Below are positions 12,854 through 23,476 of a stretch of DNA of 64,000 nt, piece after piece. The translations under genes were made by a program, and so were the position numbers. The notes under the pieces are model-generated. The model was not told where the DNA came from. It made no database searches and saw only the letters and a list, made by a program, of their open reading frames with translations. Source of the DNA: Plazaster borealis (lineage: Eukaryota; Echinodermata; Asteroidea; Forcipulatida; Labidiasteridae); NCBI GenBank assembly GCA_021014325.1, contig CM037459.1, forward strand, positions 14,472,501 through 14,536,500, in the 5' to 3' direction. Every line of letters starts with the position of its first letter. The first letter of the stretch is position 1.

Positions 12854-13222
12854 TGAATATGCATCTTACCAATGATTGGCTGAACTGTGTCCTTCGGAGA
12901 GGAAAATTGGGAATGTCGGTCTGCACATTCGGTATACGCGGTCTACGTGTGTGTGGTCCGCTGTGTGTGAGGCGTATACGCATCGATGTAGGCCCATCGG
13001 TCTTTCAATCGCTCTTTTCAACCGACCGACCGGTGCTTTCAACCGATCGCTCTTTTTAAATCGCTCATTTTCGGCCGCTCTTTTTTTCATCGATCGATCG
13101 GTTGAAAGCACCGATCGATCGGTTGACAGCATCGATCGATCCATGGAAAAGGCCGATCGATCGATGCAAAAGTCCGATCGATCGATGGAAAGTCCGATCG
13201 ATGGATGGAAAAGTCCGATCGA
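12854..13222. repeat. Right arm of the CGATCGAT inverted repeat
   Basis: Reverse complement of 1-362 with scattered substitutions and small indels. The inner boundary is at 12854 (GAATATGCATCTTACC mirrors GGTAAGATGCATATTC in the left arm). The outer boundary lies near 13205-13222, where the CGATCGAT blocks end. This end shows the arm is about 370 bp, with the tandem blocks at the outside as in subterminal repeats of a DNA transposon. Confidence 0.85.
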
Positions 13223-13362
13223 TTTGTTGATTAGATTATTTGCGTCTTTGGCGTTCCATACGTACACGGGTGTCACAGCCAACTCCCTTAACGTAGCCAT
13301 GACCGAAAGACTGTAAATAGCACAACGTATGGGTGCACGCGGACACACTCAAGATTATATTT

Positions 13363-13644
13363 AGGTGTTCGGGCAATCCGCCCGGAACACCTTGTTTTTG
13401 TTCCGTTTTTTAGGTGTTCGGGCATACAGCCCGGAACACCTCTTGTTTTTGTTCGGGTTTTTTTTTTTTTTTAGATGTTCGGGCATTCAGCCCGGAACAC
13501 CTCTTGTTTTTGTTCGGGTTTTTTTTTTTTTAGGTGTTCGGGCATACAGCCCGGAACACCTCTTGTTTTTGTTCGGTTTTTTTTTTTAGGTGTTCGGGCA
13601 TACAGCCCGGAACACCTCTTGTTTTTGTTCGTTTTTTTTTTTTT
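13363..13644 (+). repeat. Hairpin minisatellite (AGGTGTTCGGGC family), 5 copies
   Basis: Five tandem units, each an inverted repeat of GGTGTTCGGGC, a 5-nt loop and the complementary arm, followed by a TTGTTTTTGTTCGG stretch and a variable T-run. Unit length varies with the T-run, from about 50 to 60 bp. It lies directly upstream of the first Helitron-like unit. Open frames across it are readings of the repeat. Confidence 0.9.
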
Positions 13645-15709
13645 TCTTAATACTTCTTCTTCTTCTTCTCAGCGTCCCTTGTCCGCTAACAAAAGCACCC
13701 TTTCCAAGCTCATATGAACTTGAAACTTCACATATAGTTAGATATACATAAGGAGATGGAACCGCTTTAGTTACGTCATGATGACGTAATCAGGTGTCAA
13801 ATTACATGCCATTTAAGGTAAAAAAAATGACCATATGCGATTGCCTGTATGTCCCTGAATATTACAGCTACAGTATTTATAATTGGACATATGATAGATC
13901 AAGACACGGGCAACATTTGAAAAGTAAAGGCCAAATTCACATGATCTTTACTTCCGGTCGAAACGAAAGGTCAAAGTTTGCCTTGGTGTAATTCTTCAAA
14001 AAAACACTTTCCCGGCAAAAACATTAACTTCTGTTTATCAGATCAACTTCAAACTTACACCATGTAAGGAACTTGATAAAACCTCAATCAAGTAGTTGTG
14101 ACGTCATGATGACGTCATCAAGTGTTGAAGTACAGTAAATCGAAGTTTAATCATTTAAAAATTCTTAACTCAAGACGTACATAAGCTGTTATAACAATCT
14201 ATACATCATCGGAGAGGTCTTGACAAATGTAGCAAATACTACACAGAGTCTTATACCGTTTGACCTTGTCTTCCTGTTCAAACCGGAAGTTGAAAACTTC
14301 ACAATTCAAACTTTAAGGAATACTCGTACTTTTTACATACACATTACTCACAATTTTTACATCATGTTATAGATTTTTAAGCCTTCTCAAACTTTTCCAC
14401 AGAGATGTTACCTTTTTGACCTTCACTTATGGTTGAAATTGGGTATACATTGACCCGCTGTCAAACCGCGGGAATAAACTGCATTGAAAACACACACAAT
14501 ACGCGATCTAAACCAGTTAGACGGTGAGCGGCTGCTTGTTCCGTTGAATCAACCGCAACGTTCAAAGTCCTTCAAACATGCTTGTAGTCTAGTCTCTTTT
14601 CAAGGTTCGCGCAACCTGATTTTGACATTACGCTTTGTTATAGTCGTCCGTGCAAACCTCGCTAACAATCAAATGTCAGATTTTTGATAAATTCATAATT
14701 CAAGAACTACACAACCGATTTTCAAACTTTTTTTCAGTTATAAAATCCTTGGGCATTGGAGATAAGCCTTGGGTCACCGTGACCCCATGTTGACCTTTAC
14801 TTCCGGGTCAACCGGAAGAGGGACCATATCTCAAGAACTACACACCGATTTTCAAACTGTTTTCAGTTATAGACTCCTTGGGCATTGGAGATTAGCTTTG
14901 GGTAACCGTGACCCCATGTTGACCTTCACTTCCGGGCAACCGGAAGTGACACCATATCTCAAGAACTACTCAGCCGATTTTCAAACTGTTTTCAGGTATA
15001 GACTCCTTGGGCATTGGAGATTAGCCTTGGGTACCGTGACCCCATGTTGACCTTTACTTCCGGGTCAACCGGAAGAGACACCATATCTCAAGAACTACTC
15101 AACCGATTTTCAAACTATTTTTTCAGTTTTAGACTCCTTGGGTATTGGAGATTAGCCTTGGGTACCGTGACCCCATGTTGATCTTTACTTCCGGGTCAAC
15201 CGGATATGACACCATATCTCAAGAACTACACAACCGATTTTCAAACTTTGTTCAATTATAAAATCCTTGGGTATTGAGTTTTTACAACTTCACAAGCGCT
15301 ACACAGAGTGTGGCCCCATTTGAACTGGACTTCCAGTTCAAACCGAAAGATGAACCTTTACATTTAACTTTGTTTTCTTTTTTTTTTATAATACTTCTTC
15401 TTCTTCTTCTCCCCGTCGCTTTTCCGCTAACAAAAGCACACTTCCCAAGCACATATAAACTTGAAACTTCACAAACTTCACATATAAGTTTTCGGGATAA
15501 TGACGTCATCGATGATGTTATAACATTAAATCAATGTTTAATATTTAGAAAAATCATTTTTAATTTATGTTTTTTTATATATTTTTTTTCAAAACTCGCA
15601 AAAGTACTGAGCATACAGTGCTTCAAACAGATCGGGAAAAGGTTAAAACCAAATTATAAAAACAAACCGAACACCGTTTGTTTGTAATTTACAAACAAGG
15701 TAAGTCTAG
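13645..15709 (+). mobile_element. Helitron-like non-autonomous unit 1
   Basis: The unit opens with TCTTAATACTTC, a (TTC)n run and the conserved TTGTCCGCTAACAAAAGC. It ends with a perfect hairpin (TTGTTTGTAA, one T, TTACAAACAA), a 7-nt spacer and CTAG (15706-15709) followed by T. A hairpin a few nucleotides before CTRR, with T next, is the 3'-end signature of Helitrons. The 5' TC is plausible but the boundary is inferred from the tandem arrangement. No Rep/helicase is present, so it would be non-autonomous. The body carries several TGACGTCA palindromes, CCGGAAG sites and the 126-bp tandem repeat. A second internal copy of the 5' module occurs near 15388-15480. Confidence 0.6.
14690..15262 (+). 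repeat. Tandem repeat, about 126-bp period, 4-5 copies
   Basis: Units contain CTCAAGAACTAC, CCGATTTTCAAACT, CCTTGGGCATTGGAGAT, CGTGACCCCATGTTGACC and the palindrome-forming CTTCCGGG...CCGGAAG. The CTTCCGGG starts fall near 14802, 14925, 15057 and 15188. The array is copied almost unchanged at 16750-17345. Confidence 0.9.
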
Positions 15710-15713
15710 TTTT

Positions 15714-17904
15714 TCTTAATACTTCTTCTTCTTCTTCTTCTCAGCGTCCCTTGTCCGCTAACAAAAGCACCCTTTCCAAGCTCATATGAACTTGAAACTT
15801 CACATATAGTTAGATATACATTAGAAGATGAAACCGCTTTAGTTACGTCATGATGACGTCATCAGGTGTCAAATTACAAGCATTTAAGGTAAAAAGTGAC
15901 CATATGCGAATGCCTGTATGTCCCCGAATATTACAGCTACAGTATTTATATTTGGGCATATGATAGATCAAGACACGGGCAACATTTAAAAAGTTAAGGC
16001 CAAATTCACATGACCTTTACTTCCGGTCGTAACGAAAGGTCAAAGTTTGCCTGGTGTAATTCTTCAAAAAAACACTCTACCGGCAAAAACATTAACTTCT
16101 GTTTATCAGATCAACTTCAAATTTACACCATGTAAGGAACTTGATAAAACCTCAATCAAGTAGTTGTGACGTCATGATGACGTCATCAAGTGTTGAAGTA
16201 CAGTAAATCGAAGTTTAATCATTTAAAAATTCTTAACTCAAGAAGTACATAAGCTGTTATAACAATCTATACATCATCGGAGAGGTCTTGACAAATGTAG
16301 CAAATACTACACAGAGTCTTATACCGTTTGACCTTGTCTTCCTGTTCAAACCGGAAGTTGAAAACTTCACAATTCAAACTTTAAGGAATACTCGTACTTT
16401 TGACATACACATTACTCACAATTTTTACATCATGTTATAGATTTTTAAGCCTTCTCAAACTTTTCCACAGAGATGTTACCTTTTTGACCTTCACTTATGG
16501 TTGAAATCGGGTATACATTGACCCGCTGTCAAACCGCGGGAATAAACTGCATTGAAAACACACACAATACGCGATCTAAACCAGTTAGACGGTGAGCGGC
16601 TGCTTGTTCCGTTGAAGCAACCGCAACGTTCAAAGTCCTTCAAACATGCTTGTAGTCTAGTCTCTTTTCAAGGTTCGCGCAACCTGATTTTGACATTACG
16701 CTTTGTTATAGTCTCTAAAACAGCCGTCCGTGCAAACCTCGCTAACAATCAAATGACAGATTTTTGAAAAATTCATAATTCAAGAACTACACAACCGATT
16801 TTCAAACTTTTTTCAGTTATAAAATCCTTGGGCATTGGAGATAAGCCTTGGGTCACCGTGACCCCATGTTGACCTTTACTTCCGGGTCAACCGGAAGAGG
16901 GACCATATCTCAAGAACTACACACCGATTTTCAAACTGTTTTCAGTTATAGACTCCTTGGGCATTGGAGATTAGCTTTGGGTAACCGTGACCCCATGTTG
17001 ACCTTTACTTCCGGGCAACCGGAAGTGACACCATATCTCAAGAACTACTCAGCCGATTTTCAAACTGTTTTCAGTTATAGACTCCTTGGGCATTGGAGAT
17101 TAGCCTTGGGTACCGTGACCCCATGTTGACCTTTACTTCCGGGTCAACCGGAAGTGACACCATATCTCAAGAACTACTCAACCGATTTTCAAACTATTTT
17201 TTCAGTTATAGACTCCTTGGGCATTGGAGATTAGCCTTGGGTACCGTGACCCCATGTTGAACTTTACTTCCGGGTTAACCGGAAGTGACACCATATCTCA
17301 AGAACTACACAACCGATTTTTAAACTTTGTTCAGTTATAAAATCCTTGGGTATTGAATTTTTACAACTTCACAAGCGCTACACAGAGTGTGGCCCCATTT
17401 GAACTGGACTTCCGGTTCAAACCGAAAGATGAACTTTTACATTTCATTTTGTTTTCTTTTTTCTTAATACTTCTTCTTCTTCTCCCCATTGCTTTTCCGC
17501 TAACAAAAGCACACTTCTCAAACACATATAAACTTGAAACTTCACAAACTTCACATATAGGTTTTCGGGATGGTGACGTCATCGATGATGTTATAACATT
17601 AAATCAATGTTTAATATTTAGAAAAATCATATCTGGAGAACCATAATTGCTAAACACAAGATCTTTTGATCATGTGAAAGACCCTGTAGTATTTTTAAAA
17701 TCTTACACAAAGTTTGACCCCCTGTGACCTTTACTTCCGTTTAATTGTTTTTAATTGATGGGGGTTTTTTAAAGTTTTTTTTTACAAAACTCGCAAAAGT
17801 ACTGAGTATACGGTGCTTCAAACAGATCGGGAAAGGGTTAAAACCAAATTATAAAAACAAACCGAACACCGTTTGTTTGTAATTTACAAACAAGATAAGT
17901 CTAG
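15714..17904 (+). mobile_element. Helitron-like non-autonomous unit 2
   Basis: Direct tandem copy of unit 1, starting TCTTAATACTTC four T after the CTAG of unit 1 and ending in the same hairpin, 7-nt spacer and CTAG (17901-17904). It is nearly identical to unit 1 over most of its length. Near 17630-17790 it has about 130 bp (a CATATCTGGAGAACC region) that unit 1 lacks. This is either a recent tandem duplication or repeated insertion into the same spot. Confidence 0.6.
16750..17345 (+). repeat. Second copy of the 126-bp tandem array
   Basis: Same unit order and composition as 14690-15262, lying at the equivalent place in unit 2. The two arrays differ by a few point changes. Confidence 0.9.
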
Positions 17905-17908
17905 TTTT

Positions 17909-20104
17909 TCTTAATACTTCTTCTTCTTCTTCTTCTTCTTCTCCCGTCGCTTTTCCGCTAACAAAAGCACACTTTCCAAGCACATATAAACTTGAAACTT
18001 CACATATAGTTAGATATCTATTAGGAGATGAAACCGCTTCAGTTACGTCATGATGACGTCATCAGGTGTTGAATTACGTTAAATCAAAGTTTAATATTTG
18101 AAAAAATCACAACTCATGAACCACACAATGAATTTTCACAATCTATACATCATCGGAAAGGCCTTTGGAAACTCAAAAAACGCTACACAAAGTGTGACCC
18201 CATTTGACCTTGACTGCTGATTCAAACCGGAAGTTGAAAATTTCAAAAAATCATATTTCAAGAACTACTTACACTTTAGTCACAATTTTTACATCAGGTT
18301 ATATGTTGTTCTTTCTCCGCAAACTTTTCCACAGAAATGTTACCAATTTGACCCTAACTTCCCGTCGAAATCGGACGTTAACGCTCACGTATTAAAAACA
18401 ACTGCGCTGAATCTATCCAATAGCACGTGGCTGGCTGTGCGCTCCAAACCTGCATACTGACATGCAGCAACGTATTGTGTGCAGGTTTAGACGTGTCAAA
18501 GTTCATTAAACGTCATTACGTTGTTGTATAGTACACACGTACAAATCTCAAATCTCAAACTCATTCAAAGTTCAGCATGGATTTACTTCCGTTTTGCACG
18601 TCTGATGGCGTAGTGGAAAACAAGGAATATAATAGGAGGCTTCACTGAGATGTCCACCTGCTCTAGTGATTTTTATGGCTTTTAATAACTGACTAAAATT
18701 CAATCTGAAAAAGAACAACACTGTTCGCTTAAATTCCTCAAACACCGAGACCGTGTCACGCTGATCGTCGCGACCATGCCGGCCAACGGCGTTCTAGGCA
18801 CACTAAGTATGTCCTTCAGACATGGTGACTAAAATTGTAAGCTTTATTCCAATAGCATTCATTCATTGATTAAAACAATAATTGTTTGTTCATTTGATGT
18901 CGGCCAACAAAGACACTTCCCAAGCTCACATAACCTTCAAACGTTGCACATAGTTAGCTCTTGACTAGTACAAGACACCGCTTTAATGACGTCATCAGTT
19001 GTCAAATTAAATTTGATTTACGTTTGATTTTAGAAAAAATCATACCTCAAGAACCTCCCAATGGACTTTTAAATTGTATACATTATCAGAGAGGGCTTCA
19101 AACAATTATCAAATGCTACAGAGGGTGTGACCTTTCTTGACCTTGTCTTCCGGACAAAACCGGAAATTGAAGTGAAGACAATATTCCTGCGCCTCGTTTT
19201 GAGGTCTGCAAACAATATCATCGTAATTTTCGAAATTTTTTCTCTGTATGAAATAAAATTTGACCCCTTTTGAACCAAATATTATTAGGGGGAAAAAATG
19301 TTACTCTTTCTTAACAAAATGTTCAAGTGTTTAGCTGATGATATCATTCTCCAGTTGAAAAAATCACAAACTTGAACTAATAAACTTAAAAATGTTTTTT
19401 CATGACTTGTTAACAATACTATACATCATCAGTTGTTTGCCAACCGTTCATATGGTGTACATATACTTTGAACACAGATTGAACACAGATGCCTGTACGG
19501 AACAACTAATAATTGGTCAAGATTTTAAAGAATAAGCTGAGAATAAAAATTGTATACAATTTTCCAAAACTAGCATTGCCTCCATTTGTCTATGATTCGG
19601 ATATATTCCCCGTAGGCCTACACCCACCAACGGCACACAGTAGAATGCTGGCATATTATCCCAGCACACAAGAAACTTTGTTAATTAACTAAATTTGTTT
19701 GCAAACTATCGAATTCCCATCCACAAACAACGCCGTTTACGTTAGAAGCTAACTCCTAGTCTTAAGCTAATTGATGACGTCACCGATGACGTCATAACAT
19801 TAAATCAATGTTTAATATTGAAACAAATTCATATCTGAAGAACCATAATTGCTACACACAAGATCTTTGGATCATGTGAAAGACCCTGTAGCATTTTCAA
19901 AATCTTACACAAAGTTTGACCCCCTGTGATCTTTACTTCCGTTTAATTGTTTTTAATTTATGTTTTTTTTTTAAGTTTTTTTTACAAAACTCGCAAAAGT
20001 ACTAAGTATACAGTGCTTCAAACCGATCGGGAAAGGGTCAAAACCAAATTATAAAAACAAACCGAACACCGTTTGTTTGTAATTTACAAACAAGATAAGT
20101 CTAG
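17909..20104 (+). mobile_element. Helitron-like non-autonomous unit 3
   Basis: Shares the 5' module (TCTTAATACTTC, (TTC)n, TTTTCCGCTAACAAAAGC) and the 3' end (hairpin, 7-nt spacer, CTAG at 20101-20104, then T) with units 1 and 2. Its middle (about 18400-19790) is different and lacks the 126-bp array. The last 350 bp match the end of unit 2 closely. It is therefore a related subfamily member rather than a simple copy. No coding capacity is recognised. Confidence 0.55.
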
Positions 20105-20279
20105 TTACAATTAATACTTACAAGATTTTATTTACAATTCTTATTTTGGGTGCAATTCTCATTTGCACAGTTCTTCACAATCCACTTCTGGTTAATCATT
20201 CCCTTTGAATTGTTTGCATTCAGGCTAGGACCAAATTACTAAACATCAATAAAGCACACCAGTGGGCACACAACGTTAA

Positions 20280-21890
20280 ATCAACGTTGGATATTGGTTG
20301 ATTTGGCGTCGCAACGTTGAAGTACCATAAATCAACGTTGTTTCAACGTCATATTTGTGACGTTGATTTTTAGTTGTTCTTTGACGTTGTATAAACGTTC
20401 GATAAAGGTTGTTTTTGCGTCGGGATAATAACAACCAAAAATCAATGTTGAACCAACATCAGTCTGCTAACGTTGTATCAACGTAATGTTTTTGACGTAT
20501 GTACAACGTTGGATAAAGGTTGTTTTTGCGTCGCGATAATAACAAACTAAAATCAATGTTGATCCAACATCAGTCTGCCAACGTTGTATCAATGTTATGT
20601 TTTTGACGTAAGTACAACGTTGGATAAAGGTTGTTTTTGCGTCGGGATAATAACAACCAAAAATCAATGTTGATCCAACATCAGTCTGCAAACGTTGTTT
20701 CAATGTAATGTTTTTGAAGCATGTTCAACGTTGGATAAAGGTTGTTTTTGCGTCGGGATAATAACAACCTAAAATCAATGTTGATCCAACATCAGTATGC
20801 TAACGTTGAATCAATGTAATGCTTTTGACGTAAGTACAACGTTGAATAAAAGTTGTTTTTGCGTCGGGATAATAACAACAACCAAAAATCAATGTTGATC
20901 CAACATCAGTATGCTAACGTTGTATCAACGTAATGTTTATGAAGTATGTACAACGTTGGATACAGGTTGTTTTTGCGTCGGGATAATAACAACCAAAAAT
21001 CAATGTTTATCCAACATCAGTATGCTAACGTTGTATCAACGTAATGTTTTTTGACGTAAGTACAACGTTGGATAAAGGTTGTTTTTGCGTCGGGATAATA
21101 ACAACCTAAAATCAATGTTGATCCAACATCAGTCTGCTAACGTTGTATCAATGTAATGTTTTTGACGTAAGTACAACGTTGGATAAAGGTTGTTTTTGCG
21201 TCGGGATAATAACAACCTAAAATCAATGTTGATCCAACATCAGTCTGCTAACGTTGTATCAATGTAATGTTTTTGAAGTACATGTATGTACAACGTTGGG
21301 TAAAGGTTGTTTTTGCGTCTGGATAATAACAACCTGAAATCAATGTTGATCCAACATCAGTCTGCTAACGTTGTATCAATGTAATGTTTTTGAAGTATGT
21401 AGGCCTACAACGTTGGATAAAATCAATGTTGATCCAATTTCAGTCTGGAATGTTGTAACAACGCAATGTTTTTTGAAGTTGTACGTCGTTGCATAAAGGT
21501 TGTTTTTGCGTCACGATAATAACCTAAAATCAATGTTGATCCAATATCAGTCTGCTAACGTTGTATCAACGTAATGTTTTTGACGTATGTGCAACGTTTG
21601 TTAAAGGTTGTTTTTGCGTCGGGATAACAACAACCTTAAATCAATGTTGATCCAACATCAATCTGGTAACGTTGTATCAACGTAATGTTTTTTGACGTAT
21701 GTGCAACGTTTGATGTTTTTACCTCACGATAATAATAACCTAAAATCAATGTTGATCCAACATCAGTCTGGTAACGTTGTCTCAACATAATGTTTTCTGA
21801 CGTACAATGTTGGATAAAGGTTGTTTTTGCGTCGTGATGGTAACAACCTAAAATCAATGTTGGTCCAACATCAGTCTGGTAGTTTCACAA
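20280..21890. repeat. Tandem array, about 110-bp period, about 14 copies
   Basis: Units share GGTTGTTTTTGCGTCGGGAT, AATCAATGTTGATCCAACAT, CTAACGTTGTATCAA and ACAACGTTGGATAAA. The GGTTGTTTTTGCGTC starts fall near 20408, 20520, 20630, 20741, 20851, 20967, 21078 and 21189, so the period is about 111 bp. Copies after 21300 are more degenerate. The unit is close to 37 codons, which explains the repetitive open frames at 20467-20703 and 21636-21857 minus. They are not genes. Confidence 0.92.
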
Positions 21891-22984
21891 AGGTGGATAA
21901 AGTTTGTTATTCCTGACCAATAATAACCAATTAAATTTAATGCTTATCCTTCCAACGGGCAGTTTAACAAATTGCCTAGTTTACATTACAATCATTGTGT
22001 CATCAACATGTCATCTTTTGTGAAAAATTTATGTCTCGGCGGGAAGGGTTCGTGCACCCACCAAATGTGACACCATTTTTGTTCTGAATAAAATTAATAG
22101 ACAACTTGCTGGCGGAGATTTCGGGGTATGGCCGGCGACATGTGTATTCTCTGATGATGTCATGTGACAATCACTGCTTTCCTGTAAATGGATTCAAAAG
22201 CAATAGCGGAAAAGCATGATGGGTTGCTTTCCAATGTGGGACCAATGATGGCTCTATCTCGGCATTTACCACATTGGACTTATGTAGGCACTCCGGTGCT
22301 GAGCCAACGCAGGTAATTATAGTGCTGACACAATGTTGGCAGCATTTAAGCTATAGCTATAGCTATCCTAATTCATAAAACATAACTGTCCTAACAGAAT
22401 AGTTACAGAATAGTTTGCTTGTTAATTGTAAAACAGGTTTGATGGTTGACGTTGACGTTTTGTTTGCATAATCTAGATGCGAAACCTTCAGTGTTACACC
22501 TCTAATCGATCACGCTAATGTTAATCCAACATTGATCCAACGTTGGTTTAAGGTTGACATAATATGCAAATTGGGAGTGTGGCCTAGAAGTGTGTTTTTG
22601 ATAATAAAAAAAATTGGTTTAATTAAGTTATCCGAGGGAAGTTTCTGTACTTTTGTGTTCAATTCGAATGTAAAAATATACGAACAACAAAAGTCCAAGC
22701 AAACATTTGTAATTTAAACATTTGAATTAATAATTAAGCAGTTTTCAGTTAAAAACGGAGTTTAAACAATGACTAGAAAATCCAGGAATCCTGGTCTACA
22801 TATATACAAGACATACAGTGTGTATGGATGTATAGACTTGAATAGGTTGTAGTCATGTATTGAGTTAGTATAGTACATGTAAATTATATAACAGAGTAGT
22901 ATTAACTAACACTAATGATAATTACTTGAAATATTTAATTAACTAGTTAATTAAAGAGCCATTGTTTCTACATTTTGATTGCCA
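21891..22984. other. Core between the two CAACGTTG arrays, no gene seen
   Basis: AT-rich unique sequence with one isolated array-like piece near 22505-22560. The frames at 22510-22698 and 22532-22717 are short and unrecognised. A transposase would be expected here if the element were autonomous, and none is visible. Confidence 0.5.
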
Positions 22985-23465
22985 CGTTAATCTACGCCTG
23001 CATTTCAACGTTATAACGATTTGCAAATCCAACTATTATTCAACAATGTTTTAACGTCGAAACAACATTGAAACGTGATTTTAACGTTGTTTTTATGTCG
23101 GCATTTCTACGTTATTTCAATTTGCAAATCCAACCATTATTCAACGTTATTTCAACATAGAAACTTGACGTTGAAACAACGTATAAATGCCAACATTGAA
23201 ACAATGTTAATATTCCCACGTTGTTTCTACGTCAGCATTTAAACGTTAAAACGATTTGCAAATCCAACCATTATTCAACGTTGTTTCATCATAAAAACTT
23301 TACGTTGAAACAACGTATAAATGCTGACATTGAAACAACGTTAATATTCCCACGTTGTTTCTACGTCGGCATTTCAACGTTTAAACGATTTGCAAATCCA
23401 ACTTTAATTCAACGTTACTTCAACGTCGGGGTATGACGTTGTTTCAACGTTATTTCAACGTATTT
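22985..23465. repeat. Second tandem array, about 130-140-bp period
   Basis: Three or more units share CGATTTGCAAATCCAAC, TATTCAACGTT, GACGTTGAAACAACG and CCCACGTTGTTTCTACGTC. They are palindrome-rich like the left array but have a different unit sequence. The array runs into the right inverted end. Confidence 0.9.
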
Positions 23466-23476
23466 TGCCCGCTGGG

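Larger units (their letters stand above)
20259..23476. mobile_element. CAACGTTG-rich repeat element with inverted ends
   Basis: The left end reads CCAGTGGGCACACAACGTT, and the right end reads, in reverse complement, CCAGCGGGCAAAATACGTT. The ends are therefore imperfect terminal inverted repeats of about 30 bp. The interior is two tandem arrays (20280-21890 and 22985-23465) around an unrelated core. No transposase frame is seen. I find no convincing target duplication, and I do not assign a superfamily. Confidence 0.55.

Noticed and set aside
13363..13644. CRISPR-like array interpretation of the regularly spaced hairpins
   Set aside because: Spacers are T-runs of variable length rather than unique sequences, and the context is eukaryotic transposon DNA.
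13365..13717. Plus frames with repeated phenylalanine and LLFLFGFF-like text
   Set aside because: They read the T-runs of the hairpin minisatellite.
14484..17646. Paired plus frames inside Helitron-like units 1 and 2 (14484/16552, 14769/16848 and 15274/17353)
   Set aside because: They are duplicated because the DNA is duplicated. The third pair is truncated by an indel and none has a domain.
20467..21857. Repetitive minus-strand frames in the 111-bp array
   Set aside because: The unit length is close to a multiple of three, so frames repeat by arithmetic. There is no start context and no conservation beyond the DNA repeat.
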